DNA of 64,000 bases from Diogma glabrata (GCA_963693315.1 OY856186.1:455139217-455203216); one strand, 5' to 3'; shown: positions 1 to 12,559, counted from the stretch's first letter. Numbers and translations: made by a program. The notes: generated from the sequence alone by a model not told the origin.

Positions 1-1935
1 ATATAAATTGAGAACTTCAATGTATTAGTATGACAATATGACGGTATATATTTGCAATCTTTACTGGATAATATGACGATATATAAATTGAGAACTTCAA
101 TATATTAGTATGACGATGTGACGGTATATAGTTGAAATCTTTGCTGGATAATATGACGATATATAAATTGAGAACTTCAATATATTAGTATGACGATATG
201 ACGGTATATAGTTGAAGTCTTTGCTGGTATGACGGTATATAAGTTGACGATATGACGATATATTAATTGAAAACTTCACTATATTGGTATGACGATTTGA
301 CTGTATATAGTTGAAGACTCTATACTGGAAACTATGACGAATTTGACGATGTAAATTATATGACGATTTGATGATGTATAGTTGAAGAATCTGTACTGGA
401 TACTATGACGAATTAACGATATAGATGTAAGAACTTCACTATTTAAATATGACGAATTGACGATGTATAGTTGAAGAATCTTTGCTGGATAATATGACGA
501 ATTGACGATATAAATGTAAGAACTTCACTTTATAAATATGACGAATTGACGATGTACAGTTGAAGAACTTTTACTGGATAATATGACGAATTAACGATAT
601 AAATGACGAATCGACGATATAAATGTAAGAACTTCACTATCTAAATATGACGAATTGACGATGCATAGTTGAAGAACCTTTACTGGATAATATGACGAAT
701 TGACGATATAAATGACGAATTGACGATATATATGACGAATTGACGATATAAAAGTAAGAACTTTACTATCTAAATATGACGAATCGACGATGCATAGTTG
801 AAGAACCTTTACTGGATAATAAGACGCATTGGTCGATATGACGATATATAAATTTGAAAACTTCACTATATTGGTATGACGAATTGACGATGGATAGTTG
901 AAGAATCTTTGCTGGATAATATGACGAATTGACGATATAAATGTAAGAACTTCACTTTATAAATATGACGAATTGACGATGTACAGTTGAAGAACTTTTA
1001 CTGGATAATATGACAAATTGACGATATGAATGACGAATTGACGATATAAATGTAAGAACTTCACTATCTAAATATGACGAATTGACGATGCATAGTTGAA
1101 GAACCTTTACTGGATAATAAGACGCATTGGTCGATATGACGATATATAAATTTGAAAACTTCACTATATTGGTATGACGAATTGACGATGTATAGTTGAA
1201 GAATCTTTGCTGGATAATATGACGAATTGACGATATAAATGTAAGAACTTCACTTTATAAATATGACGAATTGACGATGTACAGTTGAAGAACTTTTACT
1301 GGATAATATGACAAATTGACGATATGAATGAAGAATTGACGATATAAATGTAAGAACTTCACTATCTAAATATGACGAATTGACGATGCATAGTTGAAGA
1401 ACCTTTACTGGATAATAAGACGCATTGGTCGATATGACGATATATAAATTTGAAAACTTCACTATATTGGTATGACGAATTGACGATGGATAGTTGAAGA
1501 ATCTTTGCTAGCTAATATGACGATTTGACGATACATGACGATTTGACGATATATAAATTTGAAACCTTCACTATATTGGTATGACGAATTGACGATGAAT
1601 AGTTGAAGAATCTTTGCTAGCTAATATGACGATTTGACGATATGACGATATATAAATTTGAAAACTTCACTATATTGGTATGACGAATTGACGATGTATA
1701 GTTAAAGAATCTTTGCTAGCTTATATGACGATTTGACGATATGAAGATATATAAATTTGAAAACTTCACTATATTGATATGACGAATTGACGATGTATAG
1801 TTGAAGAATCTTTGCTAGCTTATATGACGATTTGACGATATATAAATTTGAAAACAACACTATATTTGTATGACAATATATAAATTTGAAAACAATACTA
1901 TGTTGGTCTGACAATATATAAATTTGAAAACAACA
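1..1935. repeat. Degenerate satellite/minisatellite with a 298-bp higher-order unit
   Basis: The whole stretch is built from variants of short motifs such as TATGACGAATTGACGAT, TGAAGAATCTTTGCTGGATAAT and AAATTTGAAAACTTCACTATA. From about 890 to 1485 two copies of a 298-bp compound unit lie head to tail and are almost identical. After 1485 the units shorten to roughly 95-120 bp and use GCTAGCTAATATGACGATTTG instead of GCTGGATAAT. Short stop-free frames on the minus strand arise only because the repeat lacks stops in that phase; they are not genes. The array begins at or before the window edge. Confidence 0.93.
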
Positions 1936-3340
1936 CCATATTAATATTTATATCTCCAGTTAACCATTAACATTTCATAACACTTATAAACACTATATTC
2001 ACCTGTTTCCAGCGTTTTCTTCTTGGTGTTGATGTTGTCATCTCGATGGTTGATGAAGGTAAGAGAAATATCTTCTCAAATTCTACCAATTTATACCATT
2101 TTGCAATGCAAAAAAACTCATTGTCATTTGACACATCGATTATTTTTGACGAGCGTCATCTATATTCCAACATTTGAAGTTTTGAAATAACGACGTAGCG
2201 TTTATATGGGTAGGAAATTGTGAAATAACGACGTAGCGTTTATATGGGTAGGAAATTGTTGTGCGTTTTTTTTGTGTTTGTAATAATAATTATTTCTTTT
2301 TTTGTTTTGGTTTGTGATTTGGCTTAAACAATGTGAAATATTATATACAAAATGAAAATTCTATAAAAGAAATGCAAGCTAATTTATTAGTTAGTATTTT
2401 ATACTTCAGACTCTAGTTTGCAGATTGAAAATATGTTATTTGAAAATCATGTTCAATAAAATTATAATCTGTTAGTCCTGAGGTTTCGTGATGGTTCCGC
2501 ACTTCTCTCGATTCAGTCAATCGTATAAATATTGCATTCCACATTTTCATTCGAATATAAATAAATAAATAAATATTATCCTCTATTTCTACCTTTACTA
2601 GAAACTTTTGTTTTAATAGCTAGCTAGTTAGATTTATTTTATTCTAATCTCTAATCCGAGTGACAAAGTAAGTATTTCGAATCAAGTAGAACACCTAATT
2701 GTTTGGAAATGTTTTGTTTTACACTCGTTTCTGCTTGACACAGGATATCACTTCTTTTTGTAGTGAACAGATAGTTTTGACTATTAAACATTGAACTGCA
2801 CCTTTTTCATGAACTTAAATTTACATTTTTGATGTTTTTTGTAGGTGATATCACGATTTTTTGTAGTAAATAATAAATTGTATGAGTTTGGATTATAATG
2901 AAATAAATAAAAAAATTAATAATAGGTAATTATTTAATTTTGATATAAGCAATTTGAATTTTTGTCATCGATTTATTTGTATACCAACTTAACGGTTGAT
3001 TGAATTATTTCAAAGTTTTCTATATTTACAAAAACAACATACCCAATAATCCGCAAGATACATAATTTTGGTCAAAGATTTATCTAGTGCTGTGGTTTGG
3101 TTGGATGAACCTCGCATACTGCTACAAAACTTTTTGAGTAGTATACCCGAATTGATTAAGCATATGATGTAAAACGAAAATATAAGTCTCCTCATGTATG
3201 TTATTTGGTCCAGATTCTACAATAATTTGTTTATCGCTTTTTTCGATATTAAACATGACTTACAACTATAAAAAAATATAAGAAACAGATTCTTCTTGTG
3301 TGTGTTATGGGGGTAACATGTACAAGAATCTTCTCTGTTT
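1936..3340. other. Non-coding AT-rich spacer
   Basis: No gene, RNA or transposon is recognisable. The only structure seen is a perfect 38-bp tandem duplication, listed separately. Confidence 0.6.
2183..2258. repeat. Perfect 38-bp tandem duplication
   Basis: The 38-bp unit at 2183-2220 (beginning TGAAATAACGACGTAGCG) is repeated without mismatch at 2221-2258. Identity between copies points to a recent slip or unequal exchange. Confidence 0.95.
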
Positions 3341-3532
3341 TCGTTCAATTAAATAAATTAAAATTAATTAAATTTATAGAAAAATTATTTCATAAAAAAA
3401 AAGCAAAAAAAATCACATCACAAAAATCACATTTATTTTTAATTTGTTTATAAAATAATTATTTGTGAAATTCTTTCATTTTGTGAAGTTCTTATCAAAA
3501 TAAGAGTGTTTTAGTTGTTTTTTTCTTGAAAT

Positions 3533-4493
3533 ATGGCTGTTTGTCCGCTATGCAATAACAAAGTGGATAGAAATTCTTTGGGATTAACAGTGAAATGTGA
3601 ATCTTGCAATTCTGTGCTTCATACCAGATGTGCTAAACTGAAACCTGAAGACGTGTTAAACATGAACAAAGATAAGGTAAGCTGGAAATGCGATAAATGT
3701 ACACAAAATACGTCATCAATAACAGAACCATTTACTGTTTTATTTACTGTCTCTATTCAAAGTGATACTTGTCGTAACGGTGAATTCATTGCAACTCCAG
3801 AAAATAGTATATTAAATGAATTTACTGAAATGAAAAATGCTATAGAAAAACATTTTAAATCATCATTCAAATCATCTCGAAATTTTGGAAACATCATTAA
3901 AAAGCATTCAAAAATTAGAAGAAGAAAATAAAAAACTTCGCAATATAATCAACACACATGATCATCAAATTGAAGAACTAAGTCGTATCACAAAACAAAA
4001 CTGCATTGAGATAACTGGTTTACCAGTTGATGAGAATGAGAACTTAATAGAAAAAGTTATTGATGTAATTAGTAATGGTGTTGGAGTTAAAATCTCTTCG
4101 AGCGACATTGATCACTGTTATCGTAAATTTAAAAAACCTTCAGCTGTCAATAAAACTCAAAACTTGCGTGATCAAAATTTTAATAATTCTGATGTGGTTG
4201 TAGTTAAATTTTTATCACGACTTATAAAAACAACTATAATGGAAACTAAATTATCGTCAAAAATAAAAATACATAAAAAGAGATTTGTTAGTGGAGCTAA
4301 AGATGATGAATTGATCTATTTTAACGATAGTTTGACTGCTTTTCAAAGAAAACTTTTCATGGCTGCCAGAGAAGTTAAGAAGTCGAAGAACTATAAGTAC
4401 TTATGGATGAGAAATGGTGTAATTAGGATGCGTAAAGGTGAAAAACAAAATTTAATTGTGATCCGTAATTTTGATGACTTAAATAAGCTGTAA
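3533..4493 (+). pseudogene. LINE ORF1 protein: PHD finger + coiled coil + FP25K-like domain (frameshifted)
   Basis: Start chosen at the ATG at 3533 because the zinc finger begins at once. C4, C7, C22, C25, H30, C33, C53 and C56 form a C4HC3 PHD-type finger. The first frame ends at 3931, but the sense-making frame switches near 3885-3890 and runs to 4493. The second part has a short Lys/Glu-rich coiled coil (LEEENKKLRNII), then a region matching the general form of the Baculo_FP/FP25K-like domain common in insect LINE ORF1s (ITGLPVDENENL early; YKYLWMRNGVIRMRKGE near the C-terminus). In the family this protein binds element RNA. One frameshift joins an otherwise continuous protein of about 320 residues. 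ORF2 follows after a ~70-bp gap. The domain name is from memory of the family; the PHD cysteines are seen directly. Confidence 0.82.
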
Positions 4494-4565
4494 CTGTTGT
4501 AAGATACTACTAAATCTATTTTATAATTTTATTTATTTTGTATAATTAATAAACTCGGTATAAAT

Positions 4566-7520
4566 ATGTCTAATAGGCTACAAACCTCTAAAAATTTAAA
4601 TTCAAATAATTCTTATAAATATTCTAACAATTTTTCATTCTATTTAGAAAACATAAGAAGTTTAAGAAGCAACTTTGACAAATTTATTGTGCAATTAAAA
4701 TCTTTTAATGAACTGCCGAACTTAATATGTTTAACGGAAATCTGGATTTTTGATCACGAAATATTAAACTATGAAATTGATGGGTATAAATCTTTTGTGA
4801 ATTGTAATTCAAATTATAGATCTGGTGGTGTATTTGTGTACGTTAAAAATTCTCTAGAATGCTTTTCTGAAAAAATCGAAGCTACCTCTGCAGATATTTT
4901 GAGATTGGATGTTGTAATCAGTGGCAATTTATTCTCATTTTAATGCTTGTACCGTCTACAGAATCTTGTAAGTATTAATGTATTTTTGGAAGAGTTAAGT
5001 CTGATTTCTGGTAGGATAAAAACAAAAAATCTGTTTATTTTAGGTGATATGAATTTAAATTTGTTACAAGAATCTAATGATTTAGATAATTATTTATTCT
5101 TGATGTCATCTTATGGCTTAACATCGTTGATTAATGAACCTACTCGTTTAAACTCTTGTCTGGATCATGTTTTTTATAGAGTAAATAAAAATTTTCAATT
5201 TTCTATCACCTCAAATGTATTTAGAATAAATGTGACCGACCATGATCTAATAACTGTTGCATTAGAATTTACAGCAGATACTAAACCCCACTCAAATATG
5301 TTTAAGAAACAGAATAAAGCAAAAACTGACACTTATAGTATTGATTTTGGCAAACTAAAACAGTCACTTACGTTTGAATTCTGGGATTCAGTGTATACAC
5401 AAACCGATCCAAATACGGCTTTTAATTCATTTTCTGAGACACTACAAGCGCATCTCACTAATTCATTATGCAGGAAAAAACGTAAAAGAACACTAAATAA
5501 GTTGAAACCGTGGATTTCCATAAACCTTGTAGTTAGAACTAAACACTCAAATTTCTATCGCTTAAATCTAAAAAGCACCCGGAGAATAAAAAGCTGAAAG
5601 TCCTTGCTGAGAATACTGCAAAAAAATTGAAACATGATATTAAATCCACTAAAGATGAATTTTATCTCAAACAATTTCAAAATGCAAATGGAAACACTAA
5701 AAAAGAGTGGGATATTGTTAATGAAATATTAAACAACAAAAAAGAAACGATTACCGTCAATGAAATCTTGTCCAATCAGAATAAAATTTTAAGGTCTGAA
5801 GTAGATATGGCCAATTACATTAATGAGTATTTTTGTAGTATTGCGGAAAGCTTGAAACAGTCACTATCACGTGTAGATAAATATATTTCAAATAACCTTA
5901 GAAAAGAATTGATTGGAGCTAGCTTCTCTCAAAATAGTTTTGTTTTTTGGCCTATATCAACTTCAGAGTTATTTAAAACTATAAATGGATTAGAGTCCAA
6001 AAACGCATGTGGCTATGACGGTATTAGCAACAAACTGATAAAAAAAATTAACTTATATATTGTTGACGTAATGGCGTTTATTTTTAACCTAAGTGTTAAA
6101 GTAGGAATTTTTCCAGAAAAATTGAAAAAAGCGCTTGTCATTCCTCTATACAAAAAAGGTGATAAAAAAAAGGTGGAAAATTACAGACCTATCTCACTTC
6201 TGCCAGTGTTTTCCAAACTATTTGAAAAATGCATGAAAACTAGAATTTTAAGCTTTCTGGATAGGGCGGACTTTTTCCATAGTTCGCAATACGGATTTCG
6301 TGTAGGACGTAGTGCAGAGGATGCGTTGGTAGATTTTTGTAATAAGATATTTGAGAGTTTAAACGACCAAAATTGTACTGCAGGACTCTTTGTCGACATT
6401 ACCAAAGCTTTTGACATGGTTGTTCATGATATCCTTTTGGAGAAGTTATATGCTCCAGGTTTTCGGGGCAACATTTATAGTTGGTTTAAGTCATATCTAA
6501 GTCGTAGGGCTCAACAAGTAAAAATTAATGATACTCTTAGCGATCCAAAATATGTCAATGTTGGTGTTCCACAAGGGTCTGTACTGGGCCCAATTTTATT
6601 TTTAATTTACCTAAACTCTATTTTCGAGCAAAAATTTAATGGCAAAATATCAGCCTTTGCAGATGATATGGGATTTAGTTTTTTTCATAAAAATATTTTT
6701 TCACTTGCTGAACAAATAAATAAGGATTTGATTCTTTTAAATCAATGGTTCCTAGTTCATTCTATGGTTTTAAGTAACAAAACTAAACTGATGTATTTTA
6801 GCTTAACTGATAACAATCTACAAAACTTACTAGTTAGAAGCCACTCGCCATCGTGTGCTGGTAACAACTGTACAAATGATTGCTTTGTTATTGAAAATGT
6901 CAAATCATTTAAATATCTGGGCCTTACTCTAGACAATCGTCTGAACTGGAAACCACATGTCGATTATCTTAAGAAATATTTCTTAATGCTAAACAGTAAA
7001 TTCTATCTCTTAAAATCTTTGTGTCCAGCGTCCATATTAAAAAATATATACTACGGATTATTCAACTCAAAATTAGGATATGGTCTTTGTTGTTTTGGTG
7101 GTACTTATGTAAATACGTTAAAACCATTATTGATAGCTCAAAAACATGTAATTAGGATTATTTTTAATAGGAAGAGAATGTCCCACACTTGGCCTATATT
7201 CTGTTCAAATCGTATTTTGCCACTACGACATTTATATGTGTACAAGATTCTGAAGGCGTTTTACAACATGAGCGGTAATCGTATGATAAGGTATCATACA
7301 ATATCAAAACGAATACTTCGTTCCCAAAATTTAGTTAAGGCTACCGCGATTTAGAACAACGCACTTTAGAAATTACTTCTTGGTTACTGCTCCCAACATT
7401 TTCAACAAGTTCCCTATATTTCGTGATCAATCTCCTACTCTGTCGATTTTCTTAACATGCTTAAAAGCATGGCTTTTTAAAGTTACGGATATTGAGGAAT
7501 TGTTTAAATTTATCATTTAA
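4566..7520 (+). pseudogene. LINE ORF2 protein: endonuclease-reverse transcriptase (multiple lesions)
   Basis: Endonuclease part, 4566-5597: LICLTEIW (catalytic Glu), FILGDMNLNLL (Asp/Asn) and VTDHD (terminal Asp-His). An in-frame TAA at 4941-4943 interrupts it, after which the same frame resumes with YRLQ. Near 5570 the frame changes and the RT part runs 5627-7354. It contains KKGDKKKVENYRPISLLP, motif A FVDITKAFD (Asp near residue 257 of this segment), motif B GVPQGSVLGPILF, and motif C FADD (344-347 of this segment). After the stop at 7352-7354 the C-terminal tail continues in another frame to 7520 (WLFKVTDIEELFKF). No RNase H domain is visible. The enzyme would nick target DNA and prime reverse transcription there. 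At least two frameshifts and one stop make it non-functional. Confidence 0.9.
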
Positions 7521-7895
7521 TATCATTTTTTGCATATACATATAAATATATTAAATTGAATTTTTGTGAATTTATTTCTGTCATAACCCCCACGTCACAT
7601 TTTTATTTAGCATTGAAAGAAGGATTTTTTTTAATATCTTCATAGATATAACTAAAATTTCTTCTTTTTTTTGAAGGGGTGCATAAGACTAGTAGCTCTG
7701 CTGCTAAAATGCATTCCTAAAAATTTTTTCGTAAAAGGAATAAAAAATAAATATAAAATAATAATAAATAGTAATAATAATAATAATATCGGCCAATGGC
7801 CTTTTTGTAATCTTTTTATGAATGAATTAATAAATAATAATAATAATAATAATTTAGTTTAAGTATCATTGCTTTAATATTAATTTCATATTTCA

Positions 7896-8877
7896 TTATA
7901 ACTTGATCAACAAGCTCGTTGCGTACGGTTTTCATCCCGCAGTCGTGAAGTTGATTCAAAATTTTCTGTCTAGTCGATACATCTCGGTATCCATAGATGG
8001 CTTTTCTTTTGATTCTAAATTAATAACCGCTGGTTTACCCCAAGGCTCAGTTTTATCTCCCACTTTATGTTAATTTATATCAACGAACTGTTGCAAATCA
8101 ACAGTAACTCAATAAATAGTTTTGCAGATGATAGTACACTGCACAAGTCATTCGTCGCCCTATCTTCAAAGGGTAAAATGCATGAACGAATAAATCCCGT
8201 CCGGAGAGACGCTGCCAGAAATGTAAACGAGGACTTAAAAAAAGTCGCCGATTGGGGGGACAAATTTGGTCAATTTTAATTCCACCAAAACACAGCTATT
8301 GATTGTTTCCAGATTAAAGACCGACTTTCCCAACGATATTTCAATTAATATGTGTGACGACCAAATAGACGAATGTGAAAGCATTCGTTTATTGGGAGTC
8401 ACAATATCCAATGACTTACTCTGGAACGATCATATAATGCCCATGGCAAAGAGCGCGTCAAGAAAACTCGGCCTCCTCAATAGATGTAAAAAATATTTTA
8501 CTTCGCATCAATTACTCCACATTTGTAAGTCCTATATTCGTCCCTGTATGGAGTATTGTTGTCAAGTTTGGGGCGTTGCACCTGTTACTATCCTGGCTCT
8601 TTTGGACTCTGTTCAAAAGCGAGCTATACGAATTGTTGGTGATCAAGATTTAACATTAGATCTTGATTCCCTACAACATCGTCGCACTGTTGCTGATCTC
8701 GTTGTTTTTTATAAATCTCGTCACCAGCAGAGCTCGGAGGAAATCAGGTCCACAATGCCTCAGACATATGTTTTTCCCCGTTTTACTCGTCAATCGGTTT
8801 GTGCGGGTGGTCGAACTGTCGAGATTACTCACTATCATAGTAATAGTGTAACGATCGCAATAATCGCGAAACAATAA
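7896..8877 (+). pseudogene. 5'-truncated non-LTR reverse transcriptase fragment
   Basis: Reading starts inside the RT domain: 7902-8069 encodes LINKLVAYGFHPAVVKLIQN and then motif B GLPQGSVLSPTL. One frameshift later, 8067-8279 holds motif C (SFADDSTLHKSF), and a second shift near 8270 leads into 8266-8877. That segment has the conserved thumb region (STKTQLLI, IRLLGVTISNDLLWNDHI, SYIRPCMEYCCQVWG). It is a different family from the element just upstream, since residues around FADD and the C-terminus differ. No endonuclease or ORF1 precedes it, so it is truncated. The element upstream ends about 40 bp before, so truncation or interruption by that insertion are both possible. The C-terminus stops where related proteins normally continue; see the fragment at 10045. 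Confidence 0.85.
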
Positions 8878-10044
8878 TAAAACCAAATTCATCTTCGTTT
8901 TCAATTCAATAAAAATGCATTTCATTAGTTTCCGTTCATTCTTACATTAATAATAATTTTAAAATTTTCTAAAACTTAACTGCTAGTTAAATTTTGAACA
9001 TACTATAAAAAGCAAACGAACGTACTAAATTTTTATTTCCAATGCTAATGAACAGACGTCGTTGTTAATCATTACTGAATTTTCGGAGATTGCCCGATTT
9101 TGTTTTGACATCATAAGATGGAAAAATCAAAATCACATTTTGCAATTTCATAATTTAAAAATTATATTTCATTCCATTTTTGCTTTTCAAAAGGATTACA
9201 ACATCCAATAATCTATTTTAATTTATATAGATCAATGTCATTTGATAGTATTATTTAACCTTGATGTGATAAATCAATAATATTGTAATTCAAAAGTGAT
9301 GTATTTAATTGCAATCAAGCAAATAAAAAAAGAAGTGTAAACAAAGAAAAATTCCAAGGTCGTTTTGTTTAATTGTTAGAATTGATTTCTAATTTTAATA
9401 ACTTTTTTGTGAAAGCATTATTTATTGGCTGTAATTACAATGGAAGATTACACCCCGCTAAGTAGTTTACAGTGATTTGTGTTTTTGTTTGTTCATCAAA
9501 AAGCTGATAATTTGGATGACAATTTCAATTATATTTTTTTATTTTATTTCATAGAAGGATAATTGTTGTCATTAATTGTTAAATCTGCTTTATAAATTGT
9601 GGCAGTACATGAAGATAAAGTATCCACTGATGTTATCGAAAGTATGAATAGCAAGGATAACAGTGATCGAAGCTATTACCACAGTTAGAGACAATCGTTT
9701 GTTTGATGGTTGTTCCGGTTGTTAAAACCGCATGGATTCAAAGGCAGATATATAAATGGGAAGTTAGAAGGTCAAACGCTAGTCAAGGGATATTGGAAAA
9801 TCAAACAAATAAATTAAAACAACAGAATATTGATGACAGCAATCAACAGTTACAACTAAGGTATTTATTATTAATATTTATGTTAATTTTAATTTAGACA
9901 TTACTTTTGTAATGTCGAGATAAACTAAGGAAAAAGATAATAAGAGATTCCCAAATCTCGGATTCGAATGGGAACGGTCTGTTCACTCCGAATTCCTTTA
10001 AGTACCGTAACATTACTATTAATTTCTTTGTGTGATTATATTAA
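8878..10044. other. Unassigned AT-rich DNA between two RT fragments
   Basis: No recognisable gene or repeat boundary. A 64-codon frame at 9703-9897 has no features I can support. The block separates the RT fragment ending near 8877 from a C-terminal RT tail at 10045, so it may be an insertion. Confidence 0.4.
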
Positions 10045-10205
10045 AGGTCCAAATATAATAATAGAATGCAAAGAGATTTCTTTGTGCGTACATCGTACAC
10101 ATGGAATGCTTTGCCCGGATCAATAGTCTCGAGTGCCTTCAATCCACAAAGATTTAAAAAAAAGCGTCCACCTATACCTCAAGACGCATGTTGTTGTGGG
10201 ACCTA
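10045..10205 (+). pseudogene. C-terminal tail of a non-LTR ORF2 protein
   Basis: In one frame the sequence reads YNNRMQRDFFVRTSYTWNAL followed by PGSIVSSAFNPQRFKK. The pattern F-x-R-T-S...W-N-x-L-P...F...FKK is the usual end of ORF2 proteins in jockey/I-group LINEs. It could be the missing end of the protein at 7896-8877, displaced by about 1.2 kb, or the end of a separate copy. The frame is short and the assignment rests on motif form alone. Confidence 0.55.
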
Positions 10206-10289
10206 CGTCTTAAAAGGTATCTATGTGTTGTTGTGATACATTTTGTAATTCCTACTATACAACACTTCTTATTAAAAAAAAAAAAAATA

Positions 10290-10472
10290 TATATATTCTT
10301 CGAGATAGTATTAGAGTCACGTCACCCATTGCCAGACATTTACTATCGTGGAAACCGCCGGCCAAACCACCTTAAACTTTAAAGTTTAAGGGTGTCTGGC
10401 AGGGGGTTTCCACGATAGTAAGTGTCTGGCAATGGGTGACGTGACTTCTAATACTATCCCGAAGAATATATA
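10290..10472. mobile_element. Foldback / MITE-like hairpin
   Basis: Two arms of about 86 nt meet with almost no loop at 10380/10381 (...CTTAAACTTT|AAAGTTTAAG...). The outer part of the left arm contains TAGTATTAGAGTCACGTCAC and the inner part GGAAACCGCCGGCC; the right arm repeats them inverted with a few mismatches and one-base offsets. AT steps (ATATAT) flank both ends and could be target-derived. It codes for nothing, as expected of a non-autonomous DNA element. Confidence 0.85.
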
Positions 10473-10599
10473 AAAAAATGAGCTTTTGTATTTTCACGAA
10501 ACTTTGGATTCCCCTTTGTTACCTGCTCCCTGCCAAAGCCACTATGATCCAAACTTCATATGTCGCTAATCGTTTCTACTTGAGTAGGGGGTATGCGCA

Positions 10600-10680
10600 G
10601 AGAAACTTTCAGTTTTTATAAAATAAGGAAGGTCCGGCCGTCGCGGGCTCTTAGTCTAATATATATGTAATGAGAAAATA
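10600..10680 (+). promoter_or_regulatory. Candidate core promoter (TATA + initiator), possibly from an LTR
   Basis: TTTTTATAAAATAAGG at about 10614 is followed roughly 30 nt later by GGCTCTTAGTCTAAT. The same pairing of a TATA box with CTCTTAGTC at ~30-nt spacing recurs near 24090 and 51560. The spacing fits a TATA/initiator pair. No coding region lies directly downstream, so a solo LTR or dead promoter is the likeliest explanation. Confidence 0.35.
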
Positions 10681-10894
10681 ACAACACTTTATTTCAATCT
10701 AGTGAGCAAAATAATGCCTTTATTAATTATACTATCCGATGCATGTGGACAGAGTCCATAATTTTTACATGAACAAATTAATCTTTTATTTTCTAGAACA
10801 CCAAAAAATACTCGACTTCCCAAAATGAAGTCTAAATATATAAGACCTAGATACTAGAATAATACTAATATAAATACTGTAGTGGAGAGCTGAT

Positions 10895-11240
10895 GCGTTG
10901 AAAATCAACAAAGTGGCATAGCAGATCGCGTACCTAGATTAGATTATTTATATGCTCCGGGCTAGCGGCAGTTTTGAGTTCGAGTTGTGAATTGCTACTC
11001 CAGCACAAATACGGAATTGTACGCGAATTACGTGATTTAAACAGAAATGGAAAAAAAACAAACAAGTGGAAAAATTGAGACTCTGGCGACCCCTTTGGCG
11101 AAAGAACCGCGATCAGCACGTCAACCCCCCCCTCCCCCCCCTCCCCATTCAATTACATACTCTCACACTCTCACACCTCATACACGCTCACACCCTCCCA
11201 CACACACATGCACACATACACCCATCCCTACAGTCATACA
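10895..11240 (+). repeat. Dispersed repeat module A plus CA-rich tract
   Basis: Begins AGTGGCATAGCAGATCGCGT, has TGCTACTCCAGCACAAATA in the middle and GAGACTCTGGCGACCCC near the end, then a run of C and a degenerate CACACTCA/CATACA tract (11147-11230). The same order of blocks recurs at 54770-55130 (plus) and 53740-54120 (inverted). Short Pro/His-rich frames here come from the CA and C tracts and are not credible genes. The element class is unknown. Confidence 0.75.
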
Positions 11241-12559
11241 CCCAATATGTAAGAGCATTTGACTATATTAAAAAAGGAAAAATAACTTATAAGACACTTT
11301 AAAAATATGACCCAACTTAATATGAATTGTTTATATAATAAATTACGAAGAACTAAATGTTTTATGTCTTGTAAATGAATTAAATATAATGATATATAAT
11401 ATTTAAAAAAAAATATGTAGAATGTAAAGTTCATTTACAGGTACCCTAAAGGCTGAGAATAAAATAAAACAAATGTCGGAACTTGAGATAAAAACAAACT
11501 TTTGTAACTATAGTATCGAGAATACCCCGACGAATAAGGGGGTTAATGTTTTACAATGTAAACACGACCAAAAATAAAACTTAATAAAAAGTATTAACTC
11601 CTGAATTTTAATTGAAGCAAATCTGCCTATGAGGACCCAATTATTCGAGCATTTCCTTCAACAACAGTTGAAATTTATGCTTGCAGATCTTTTTGGTATT
11701 CAATGGCTCACTTTCCATCTTTGCACATTATAAATTATATTTAGTTTATTAAAAATATTTTTGCAATACCACACGGGTGTGAACCAATGTTAATTACCAG
11801 ATGGGATTAATAAAATTGGTATCATGGGTTATGTTCAGCAATAAATCATTAAGGCACGAATTAATTCAGCCATTAATTTAATTCAATCTTGATCATAGAT
11901 TTTCCAACTGAAACGATATAAAATGCATTTGGTGTGTATTCAGGAGATTCAATTAATAAAAGACATATCATTTCGTTCTACAATTAACACTTCTTGTGCA
12001 TTTCATTCATCTAGAAGTAGTGCTACACCACAAGATTTCACGATAAATAGATAGTTTAGTTATATTAGTACCCATAAAAATAAAAACTATTGTAAACTAT
12101 GATGTGAAACAACTTTTACTGCATCAAATGGATGGATAATAAGTAAATATTTAATTACATTTGGATATTCTAGGATGTTATGCAGAACTATGATTGAGTG
12201 GCTGGACAAACAGGCCAACATTCAATTAACCAACAATTAATTCCTGCTATCAACTAACTGCTATGCCAAACAATATCATGATGATCTAGTTTATCGACAA
12301 AAAATACGATGATAAACTTTTTCTTGAATCTCTGTCCTTTACCCTTGGTATCCTTCTCTATCTTGGCACATTATCTTTACATTCCTTCTATGTGTTGCTT
12401 GTAACCATCCATGCCCATTCACGATTCAACCTCAGAAAAATTATCCTAAATTAGAAAGTAAAACATAAAGGTTGCCAAACAAACTAAATGACTTAATCAC
12501 ATAGAACAATGCTCCACGCAAAATTTTAAATACATAAATACGAAGCCTGTAAAAATTGT
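11241..12559. other. AT-rich DNA, nothing recognised
   Basis: No coding, RNA or repeat feature is supported in this stretch. Confidence 0.5.

Larger units (their letters stand above)
3340..7865 (+). mobile_element. Non-LTR retrotransposon (jockey/CR1-like), near full length, broken
   Basis: A two-ORF LINE. ORF1 (3533-4493) carries a PHD-type zinc finger and an FP25K-like C-terminal domain. ORF2 (4566-7520) carries an apurinic-like endonuclease followed by reverse transcriptase. The 3' UTR ends in TAA/AAT trinucleotide repeats (about 7735-7858) rather than poly(A), with a small GGCC-AAT-GGCC hairpin at about 7791. The 5' boundary is a guess: no target-site duplication was identified. Frameshifts in ORF1 and ORF2 plus an in-frame stop show that this copy cannot make intact proteins. 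The family name rests on domain order and motifs only; jockey versus CR1 clade was not resolved. Confidence 0.85.

Noticed and set aside
591..1914. Several similar 70-90-codon minus-strand frames, looking like a repeated gene family
   Set aside because: They follow the satellite unit exactly, including its 298-bp spacing, and have no upstream gene signals.
11047..11302. Pro/His-rich small proteins
   Set aside because: They arise from C-run and CACACTCA tract translation; related tracts elsewhere are not in the same frame.
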